NCBI GenBank assembly: GCA_022736535.1
Contig: DZCT01000134.1
Coordinates: forward strand, 1-11,339
Origin: Desulfatirhabdium butyrativorans
GTDB taxonomy: Bacteria; Desulfobacterota; Desulfobacteria; Desulfobacterales; JAIFKL01
DNA: 11,339 nt
Direction of reading: 5' to 3'
Each line of letters opens with the position of its first letter. Within the stretch, counting starts at the first letter, position 1. Below, piece by piece: positions 1-5,011 of this stretch. A model generated the notes under the pieces. It was not told the DNA's origin, searched no databases, and saw only the letters and a list, made by a program, of their open reading frames with translations. The translations under genes were made by a program, and so were the position numbers.

Positions 1-445
1 TTTCAGCCAGATGCTTTTTAGGCTGATCTAAAGGGTTTACAGATTCTCCGGGGGCTTTTTCTTCCTCAACTTTTGTAACAGCTTCTTCGGTCAGCAGGAA
101 CATGTTCTGAAAATCCAGCCGGGTGTGTTTTGAAAATCCGTACCATCCTGAAATCTTGGCGTTGTGGCGCAGCGTGTTAAATTCGGTAAATTTGTCGTAA
201 CAACTGTATCCCAAATCATAAGAAAGCGACAGGGCATGAGTTCTTTCGGCTATTTCTGCGGTAAACCCGGGTGAAACGACAGTGATCAAATCGTTTGCTT
301 TATCTTCATTCGATGTGAAAAGATTGTCGGAATATTCGGGAGTTACAGAAACCCTGGGTGTAAACGTGATCCGGTATCCGGCTTCGCACAAACCTGCCGC
401 TGACAGCACAAACATAAGAATAAGCGCATGGATTCTGAATGGCAT
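1..445 (-). CDS. Predicted outer-membrane beta-barrel protein of an EPS locus (N-terminal part; cut by left edge)
   Basis: The frame is open from an ATG at 445 to the window edge, giving about 148 residues of a longer protein. It begins with a short basic segment and a hydrophobic signal peptide (about residues 1-22, MPFRIHALILMFVLSAAGLC then EAG), so it is exported. The mature start has alternating polar and hydrophobic stretches and the block TPRVSVTPEYSDNLF. I recall this block from the outer-membrane proteins of exosortase/PEP-CTERM exopolysaccharide loci, predicted beta-barrels of unknown exact role. It lies 77 bp downstream of the export lipoprotein gene on the same strand, which suits a role at the outer-membrane exit of the polymer. 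No clear Shine-Dalgarno precedes the ATG: eight T residues of a terminator-like element abut it. The start and family are therefore moderately sure, and the C-terminus cannot be seen. Confidence 0.7.
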   Translation of the reverse strand, partial: MPFRIHALILMFVLSAAGLCEAGYRITFTPRVSVTPEYSDNLFTSNEDKANDLITVVSPGFTAEIAERTHALSLSYDLGYSCYDKFTEFNTLRHNAKISGWYGFSKHTRLDFQNMFLLTEEAVTKVEEEKAPGESVNPLDQPKKHLAE

Positions 446-511
446 AAAAAAAAGGTGAGAGGTGAGAGGTGAGGGGTTCGGGGTAAAGCCTCTCACCCCG
501 AACCCCTCACC
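446..511 (-). terminator. Heptamer-array palindrome with terminator-like hairpin and U8 tract
   Basis: This lies directly after the TAG of the export gene (523-525). A perfect 17-bp inverted repeat pairs 468-484 with 495-511 across a 10-base loop. A second, mutually exclusive 9-bp stem pairs 489-497 with 454-462. Read on the minus strand, that second stem runs straight into eight T residues (453-446) that touch the ATG of the next gene. The sequence is built of 7-base units such as GGTGAGA repeated in one orientation and then inverted. It could terminate or attenuate transcription between the two genes; that role is inferred from structure only. Confidence 0.5.
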
Positions 512-522
512 CCGAACCTGCC

Positions 523-1371
523 CTAAGGCACAATAATGGTATCGTTTGCCTTTATAAATATATTCTGGCTGAAATCTTTGCCTTTTGCAATATTTTTATA
601 ATTAATTCTGATAATCTGCTCTTTGCCGTCTTCATGCCGGATGAGAATAATTTCTTTCTTCGACGCCCATTCGGTAAAGCCCCCGGCAAGCGCAAAAGCC
701 TGCAAAACCGTAAGATTTTTTATCAGCGGATATTCGCCCGTTTTGGATACTTCCCCCAGAATATAGAATTTCTGGCTTTCGGGCGTTTTAACCGTGACAT
801 TTACAATCGGATTTTCAATATATTCTTTCAGTTTATCTTCAATTATCTGTTTGACCTGCAAAGGCGTGAGACCGCCCACATGAATGTCGTCTATCAGCGG
901 GAACGTAATGCTTCCGTCAATTCTGACAAGCAGTTCTTTGGAGAAATCCGGCTCTTTCCATGTAATGATTTCCAAAACATCCCCGCTGCCGATCTTGTAA
1001 TCTGTTTCACCGACTTTCGGGCTTTCGCCCTCCGATGCCTGCGGTGCCGAGCCGGGAGCGTCAGCGACCGGATGTTCTGCTGCTGCCGCTTGAGGCGCAT
1101 CGGCTTTATCAGGTTTATCAGTTTTATCGGCAGAATCTTTATCACTCCCGCCCGCATCGCTTTTCCCTGCACTTTCTGCCGCCTGAGGCACATCGGGTTT
1201 ATCGGCTTTATCAGCAGAATCTTTGTCTGCTTCTGCTTTTCTGTCAGGCTGCACCGCAACTGTCTCTTCGGGTTTCATACCTATAATTTCTGAAAACAGA
1301 TTCGGATTCGGCGCGCAGGATGCCATTGCCGTCAGTATCAACATGCTGAAAATAAAAAATGTCTTTTTCAT
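523..1371 (-). CDS. Polysaccharide export outer-membrane lipoprotein, Wza/Poly_export type
   Basis: This is the predicted outer-membrane export channel for the exopolysaccharide. Numbering is from the ATG at 1371 (282 residues). A basic start and hydrophobic stretch end in a lipobox, MAS before Cys19, so the protein should be lipidated. Residues about 39-120 form an acidic, Asp/Lys/Ala/Pro-rich linker. The Poly_export domain starts at about 125 (DYKIGSGDVLEIITWKEPDF). An SLBB-like segment follows from about 203 (FYILGEVSKTGEYPLI, then LTVLQAFALAGGF), ending DTIIVP. This is the short form seen in exosortase-linked loci. GTG 1377, ATG 1374 and ATG 1371 are possible starts; I prefer 1371 because the GAGGA site lies 7 bases upstream. 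The linker carries a near-repeat (DKDSADKADKPD at 49-60, DKDSADKTDKPD at 77-88). The upstream transferase gene ends 140 bp away behind a terminator-like stem. Confidence 0.9.
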   Translation of the reverse strand: MKKTFFIFSMLILTAMASCAPNPNLFSEIIGMKPEETVAVQPDRKAEADKDSADKADKPDVPQAAESAGKSDAGGSDKDSADKTDKPDKADAPQAAAAEHPVADAPGSAPQASEGESPKVGETDYKIGSGDVLEIITWKEPDFSKELLVRIDGSITFPLIDDIHVGGLTPLQVKQIIEDKLKEYIENPIVNVTVKTPESQKFYILGEVSKTGEYPLIKNLTVLQAFALAGGFTEWASKKEIILIRHEDGKEQIIRINYKNIAKGKDFSQNIFIKANDTIIVP

Positions 1372-1426
1372 CATCACATCCTCTGTCTTATATCGTTTAT
1401 TTGATTTGGGAGTTACGCAGTTGATG

Positions 1427-1498
1427 AAAAAATCAGAGCCGCTCGCGTGAGCGGGCGGATAATGTTTGTCCGGTCGCTTGCGCTTCCGGCTCTGATTT
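1427..1498 (-). terminator. Probable Rho-independent terminator after the sugar transferase gene
   Basis: A perfect 12-bp inverted repeat pairs 1430-1441 with 1487-1498 (CGGCTCTGATTT and its complement). On the minus strand the 3' arm runs into three further T residues, giving a run of six. The 45-base interior holds its own 5-bp stem with a GCGT loop (1440-1453). The outer arm starts 14 bases beyond the transferase stop codon at 1512. Shape, position and T run fit a terminator. The large structured loop is unusual and also fits a REP-like repeat. Confidence 0.5.
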
Positions 1499-1511
1499 GA
1501 ATTTGTGAATC

Positions 1512-2906
1512 CTATTTGCCTATCCCTGAAATAACGGTTTTTACCGTGCGAAGCACGATAAGCAGGTCCATCGCAATGGACATATTTTTCATATAAAAAA
1601 GATCATAGTTCAGCTTTTCGGTGGCGTCTTTCACCGATGCCCCGTAACCGTAACATACCTGCGCCCAGCCGGTGACGCCGGGTTTTGCCGAAAATCTTGC
1701 GCCGTAGTACGGAATGACGTATTCAAGTCCTTTGACAAAAAACTCCCGCTCGGGCCGGGGACCGACAAAACTCATTTCTCCTTTGAGAACATTCCACAGT
1801 TGCGGAATTTCATCAATGCGGGATTTCCGTAAAAACCGCCCGATCCGCGTCACCCGGTCGTCATTGTCTTTTGCCCATACGGGTCCGCTTTTCTTTTCTG
1901 CATCCGTAATCATGGAGCGGAATTTGTAAATCTTATATATTTTTCTTTTTTGCCCCACCCTTTCCTGAGAAAAGAAAATCGGTCCCCTTGAATCCAATTT
2001 GATTAAAATCGCTGTCAGAACAATCACCGGCAGCAGCAGCAGCAGCATCCCGAAAGACAGGACAATATCCAGCGTGCGTTTCAGAAACAGATTCAGCAGC
2101 GATCTTCGGAAACCTTCGGAAAAAATGAGCCATTCGGGATTCATGTGTTCCACGCTCAGTTTTCCGGTCAGCATCTCATAAAAACTGTCGCCCTCCAGCA
2201 CATCAATGCCGTCCATGCGGCACCTGAGAAGCTCTTTTGTGGGAAACCCGGCTCTGCGGTCTTTAAGCGCAACCGCCACCTTTTTGATGTCCAAGCCTTT
2301 TGCCGCTTCGCACAGCCCTTCATGATTCTTTTTGCAGAATACCACTGTGTTTTCATCTCCGAAAGGCGTATCGCCGTAAAATTCCAATGAAACCGCGGTC
2401 ACGACATATCCGCAGTTTTTCCGTTTTATAATTCTTTCGGAGATATTTCGGGCTAATTCTCCGGAGCCGAGAATCAGGGTTTTCTGATTGAAATAGCCCC
2501 GACTCAGAATCAGCGCGCAGCAGATATGCCAGATCAGGCTGAAGAAGATAATCGCACAGGTGCTTAACGTGAAAAAAAGTATTTCCCCCATGCCGGTCCC
2601 CGGAAAAATAAGATAAATAATGGAGAGTAAGATCGTTGCGACGCCGAGAGACTGAAGCAGACGCACGATCAGTTCCGAAAAACTGTAACTGGCGTTTAAA
2701 TCATAAAGATCATTGTAATAGATACATATCTGACAGACAAGCGTGATCAGCAGTATTTTCAGGAGGCGTCTTTCGTCAAATGATAAGGGAACGTCGGAAA
2801 GAAGCCTGTCAACAAAAAAGACCGATGCGTATATGATCAGTCCTTCGCCGATGACAAAAACAATGTTTCGGACAGGATAATACTGTTTTAAGACTTTTAA
2901 AGGCAT
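1512..2906 (-). CDS. Polyprenyl-phosphate sugar-1-phosphate transferase (EPS-initiating, EpsB_2-like)
   Basis: This membrane enzyme is predicted to start repeat-unit synthesis by moving a sugar phosphate from a nucleotide sugar to undecaprenyl phosphate on the inner membrane. It has 464 residues. The N-terminal half carries about four hydrophobic segments (roughly 15-33, 49-66, 82-101, 108-134). A Rossmann-like region begins KTLILGSGELA (142-152). The catalytic C-terminal bacterial sugar transferase domain begins with a hydrophobic segment at about 279-303. It continues with DSRGPIFFSQERVGQ (305-319), YKIYKFRSM (324-332), SRIDEIPQLWNVLKGEMSFV (362-381) with the Asp-Glu pair 365-366, VGPRPE, and KPGVTGWAQV (408-417). 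PEWLIFSEGFRRS (257-269) is a motif I recall from the exosortase/PEP-CTERM-associated subgroup (TIGR03013 type). The ATG at 2906 has an AAAGGTG site 9 bases upstream. Length is normal. The donor sugar cannot be read from the sequence. Confidence 0.93.
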   Translation of the reverse strand: MPLKVLKQYYPVRNIVFVIGEGLIIYASVFFVDRLLSDVPLSFDERRLLKILLITLVCQICIYYNDLYDLNASYSFSELIVRLLQSLGVATILLSIIYLIFPGTGMGEILFFTLSTCAIIFFSLIWHICCALILSRGYFNQKTLILGSGELARNISERIIKRKNCGYVVTAVSLEFYGDTPFGDENTVVFCKKNHEGLCEAAKGLDIKKVAVALKDRRAGFPTKELLRCRMDGIDVLEGDSFYEMLTGKLSVEHMNPEWLIFSEGFRRSLLNLFLKRTLDIVLSFGMLLLLLPVIVLTAILIKLDSRGPIFFSQERVGQKRKIYKIYKFRSMITDAEKKSGPVWAKDNDDRVTRIGRFLRKSRIDEIPQLWNVLKGEMSFVGPRPEREFFVKGLEYVIPYYGARFSAKPGVTGWAQVCYGYGASVKDATEKLNYDLFYMKNMSIAMDLLIVLRTVKTVISGIGK

Positions 2907-2976
2907 TTCGGTTTACACCTTTACATTTCAGGTTTTGTTTTTTGCCGAGATTTTTTGCCTCAGCGTCAGCGTCCGG

Positions 2977-3130
2977 CTCCGGAGTGCTGAAATGAAATTT
3001 TAGCACCGCATTATGCTAAAATTCGCTACGCTCATTTCAGCACTCCGGAAGCCGCACTCCGGAGTGCTGAAATGAAATTTTAGCACCGATGCTGAATCTG
3101 TTTCTTGCGCCGGCTCGTTTCAGCACTCCG
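2977..3130. repeat. Two tandem hairpin repeats sharing a perfect 32-bp core, 80-bp period
   Basis: The 32 bases at 2977-3008 recur exactly at 3057-3088. The first copy folds with an inverted copy of its start: 16 bases at 2979-2994 pair perfectly with 3033-3048, and inside that AATTTTAGCA (2996-3005) pairs with 3014-3023. The second copy can pair with 3118-3130 over 13 bases. Each copy begins with the palindrome CTCCGGAG. A longer version of it, CACTCCGGAGTG, recurs alone at 8552-8563. Both copies would sit in the mRNA between kinase and transferase. Confidence 0.8.
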
Positions 3131-3134
3131 AACA

Positions 3135-3204
3135 TTCCCACGCTCCGCGTGGGAACGAGAAATTCGTGTTCTTCTGTTCGTTAAACATTCGTGTTCATTC
3201 GTGG
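3135..3204. repeat. GC palindrome with ATTCGTG-type tail (copy 1)
   Basis: TTCCCACGC at 3135-3143 and GCGTGGGAA at 3147-3155 form a 9-bp perfect stem with a TCC loop. An AT-richer tail follows with ATTCGTGTT motifs and ends ATTCGTGTTCATTCGTGG (3187-3204). The same palindrome and a similar tail occur inverted at 11258-11334. This is an interspersed intergenic repeat; its function is unknown. Confidence 0.75.
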
Positions 3205-3224
3205 ATAAAATTTAGCCGCACACT

Positions 3225-4064
3225 TCATTTTCTCTGAATATGTTTATTATACATCCGATAGGTTACTCTCGTATCTGCCCAGTTGGTGATAATCCCCAGA
3301 ATGCGGTCTTTGCCCAGAATATCTATCAGTTCGGCGACCTGCTTGCGGGGCGTGCTTCCGTATTTTACAACCAGCACAACGCCGTCAACCTGTCTGGCAA
3401 TCACACCGGTTTCAGCCGTCAGTTTGGGCGGCGGCGAATCTATGACCGTGTAGCGGTCATTATATCTTAACTGCACATCTTTGAGCAGCGCCGACATTTT
3501 TTCCGAAGATAAAAGTTCCGACGGATTGGACGGCGGTTTGCCTCCGGGCAGGATGCTCAGTCTGCTGACCCCTGTTTTGAGAAGCAGAGAAGACAGGGGC
3601 ACATCATCCGAAAGATGTTCGCTCAGTCCCGGCGAATCGCCGAATCCGAAACGCTTGTGAATGGAGGGGCTGTGCATGTCGCAGTCTATCAGCAGCGCAT
3701 ATTTGTTATCCACATTCTGGGCAATGCTGATCGCCAGATTCAAAGATATGAAAGACTTGCCCTCTCCCGGAACCGCGCTCGTCACCATGATGGAGCGCGG
3801 CGGTTTTTTCGCATCGGGGAACAGCAGGTTTGTTCTCAATATTCTGAACTGTTCGGCTTCAAAAGACCTGGGCCTCAGCAGCATCACCAGATTTCCGTCT
3901 ATGTGATTGTTCTCTTTGGATGCAAAAGCTAAGACAGATTTATCTTCGGCAGGACTTTCCGCTGTTTTCTCATGAAAATCTGTACCTGAATTGCTGCTGT
4001 TTTCATCTCCTGAAACAGCCGATTGCCCTGATGATTTTTTGTTAAATCCGAATAGCCGCCGCAA
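3225..4064 (-). CDS. EPS tyrosine autokinase, cytoplasmic ATPase domain (CpsD/CapB type), second of two
   Basis: This is a predicted bacterial tyrosine kinase that pairs with the separate chain-length protein at the inner membrane to control polymer length. It has 279 residues and no membrane segment. A polar, Ser-rich N-terminus (about 1-55) is followed by the ExxRxxR oligomerisation motif (E71, R74, R77), a Walker A loop SAVPGEGKS (96-104), Walker A' LLIDCDMHSPS (124-134) and Walker B VIDSPPP (207-213). The C-terminus has only two nearby tyrosines (Y269, Y272) rather than a long Tyr cluster. Its NWADTRVTY segment replaces the LNGFEGYGK of the paralogue. The start is TTG at 4064, with AGGGAG 10 bases upstream (4075-4080) overlapping the TAG of the upstream kinase (4079-4081). 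Translation of the two is therefore probably coupled. The family is clear; kinase activity is inferred. Confidence 0.9.
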   Translation of the reverse strand: MRRLFGFNKKSSGQSAVSGDENSSNSGTDFHEKTAESPAEDKSVLAFASKENNHIDGNLVMLLRPRSFEAEQFRILRTNLLFPDAKKPPRSIMVTSAVPGEGKSFISLNLAISIAQNVDNKYALLIDCDMHSPSIHKRFGFGDSPGLSEHLSDDVPLSSLLLKTGVSRLSILPGGKPPSNPSELLSSEKMSALLKDVQLRYNDRYTVIDSPPPKLTAETGVIARQVDGVVLVVKYGSTPRKQVAELIDILGKDRILGIITNWADTRVTYRMYNKHIQRK

Positions 4065-4074
4065 GTAACTGATT

Positions 4075-4080
4075 CTCCCT
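4075..4080 (-). promoter_or_regulatory. Ribosome binding site overlapping the upstream kinase stop codon
   Basis: AGGGAG on the minus strand shares bases with the TAG of the upstream kinase and lies 10 bases before the TTG at 4064. It fixes that TTG as the start and suggests translational coupling. Confidence 0.6.
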
Positions 4081-4939
4081 ATATAATTTTAACCCATTTT
4101 TTTCTGAATTTGTCATATTTGCCGTAGCCCTCAAATCCGTTGAGTATCACACCGATAATTTTATCTTTTCCGAGAACATCCACTAATTCCTTAATCATTT
4201 TCCGAGAGGTGCTTCCGTATTTCACCACCACCAGTATGCCGTCCACCTGCCGTGCAATCACACTGGTTTCAGTCATCAGCTTGGGGGGCGGCGAATCTAT
4301 CACAATATAGCGGTTGCTGTATCTGGTTTTTTCCTTTTTCAGCAATTCCGCCATCTGCTTTGAGGACAGGAGTTCCGAGGGATTGTCCGGGGGTTTTCCG
4401 GCAGGTAAAATGGTCAGCTTGTTCACAGCAGTTTTAAGAAAAAGAGAAGAAAGAAATACGCCGTCCGAAAGATATTCGCTCAGTTCGGGAACATTGCCGA
4501 ATTTTTGCCGGTTCACCGCTTCAAAATGGCTGCCGTGGGAAAGATATTCGCTCAGTCCCGGGACTTCTCCGAAACCGAAACGGGTGTGGATGGTCGGAGA
4601 ACGCATATCGCAGTCTATCAGCAGCACATGCTCGCTGATAATCTGGGCGATGCTGATGGCGAGATTGGCGGCGACAAAAGATTTTCCCTCTTCGGGAAGC
4701 GCGCTGGTGACCATGATGGAACGGGGAGATTTGCCTGAAATCGGGAACAAAAGATTTGTCCTGAGCATTCTGAACTGCTCTGCCTCAAATGACCGCGGTT
4801 TCAGAAAAGCGACAAGATTGCTGTCTATATTGTTGTACCTGTACTTGTCTTCCGGCTCGTTTTTAAATTCTTTCGTTGCCGGAACCGCAGATACTTTTTC
4901 CAGTTTGCTCGATTTTTTTAACGCAAATATTTTGCCCAA
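4079..4939 (-). CDS. EPS tyrosine autokinase ATPase paralogue with altered P-loop and internal duplication, first of two
   Basis: This is a paralogue of the next gene, with the same order of motifs. Numbering is from TTG 4939 (286 residues): ExxRxxR (E54, R57, R60), Walker A SALPEEGKS (79-87), Walker A' LLIDCDMRSPT (106-116), Walker B VIDSPPP (212-218) and tyrosines Y272 and Y275 near the end. The P-loop has Glu83 where the paralogue has Gly100. Between the Walker A' and Walker B regions, the block reading GLSEYLSHG recurs as ELSEYLSDG exactly 24 residues later; the paralogue has one copy. The frame extends upstream to GTG 4990, but those 17 codons come from the heptamer repeat. TTG 4939 has GGTGA 7 bases upstream and makes the N-terminus (MGKIFALKKSS) align with the paralogue's MRRLFGFNKKSS. 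Partner and role are as for a CapB-type kinase; full activity is less sure here. Confidence 0.87.
   Translation of the reverse strand: MGKIFALKKSSKLEKVSAVPATKEFKNEPEDKYRYNNIDSNLVAFLKPRSFEAEQFRMLRTNLLFPISGKSPRSIMVTSALPEEGKSFVAANLAISIAQIISEHVLLIDCDMRSPTIHTRFGFGEVPGLSEYLSHGSHFEAVNRQKFGNVPELSEYLSDGVFLSSLFLKTAVNKLTILPAGKPPDNPSELLSSKQMAELLKKEKTRYSNRYIVIDSPPPKLMTETSVIARQVDGILVVVKYGSTSRKMIKELVDVLGKDKIIGVILNGFEGYGKYDKFRKKWVKII
4467..4555. repeat. In-frame 72-bp (24-codon) internal duplication in the kinase gene
   Basis: The 17 bases GAAAGATATTCGCTCAG occur at 4467-4483 and again at 4539-4555, an offset of 72. Similarity continues to the right of each copy (cagttcggga against cagtcccggg). The offset is an exact multiple of three, so the reading frame is kept. 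Confidence 0.8.
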
Positions 4940-4946
4940 AGAAAAA

Positions 4947-4951
4947 TCACC
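4947..4951 (-). promoter_or_regulatory. Ribosome binding site deciding the TTG start of the first kinase
   Basis: GGTGA on the minus strand, complementary to the 16S tail, lies 7 bases before TTG 4939. It supports that start over the GTG at 4990, which lies inside a hairpin repeat. Confidence 0.45.
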
Positions 4952-4960
4952 CGTCAGGAA

Positions 4961-5011
4961 GTGAGAAGTGAGAAATAAAGGACTCAGCACTTCTCAATTC
5001 TCAATTCTCAA
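4961..5011. repeat. Heptamer-array palindrome after the chain-length gene
   Basis: Directly after the TGA of the chain-length gene (5012-5014), the minus strand reads three copies of ATTGAGA. After a spacer come two copies of the opposed unit CACTTCT. TGAGAAGTG at 4962-4970 pairs perfectly with 4988-4996 (9 bp, 17-base loop). It has the same layout as the elements at 454-511 and 6879-6952 but different unit sequences. Confidence 0.7.

Larger units (their letters stand above)
2907..3224. other. 318-bp gene-free spacer made largely of palindromic repeats
   Basis: The gap between the second kinase and the sugar transferase has no credible gene. About half of it is the duplicated hairpin repeat at 2977-3130, followed by the palindrome and tail at 3135-3204. 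The part near the transferase start (2907-2960) holds the ribosome binding site of that gene and no clear promoter. The part near the kinase stop (3205-3224) shows nothing I recognise. Confidence 0.7.

Noticed and set aside
634..1293. 219-codon plus-strand frame opposite the export lipoprotein gene
   Set aside because: It is the antisense shadow of a well-supported gene; its Arg/Phe/Ile-rich composition and repeats mirror the linker codons.
1378..1426. Promoter with TATAAG directly before the export lipoprotein gene
   Set aside because: The -10-like hexamer has no matching -35 and would start transcription within the ribosome binding site, so I did not call it.
4314..4964. 216-codon plus-strand frame opposite the first kinase
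   Set aside because: It is antisense to conserved Walker motifs on the other strand, with no start signal and no domain.
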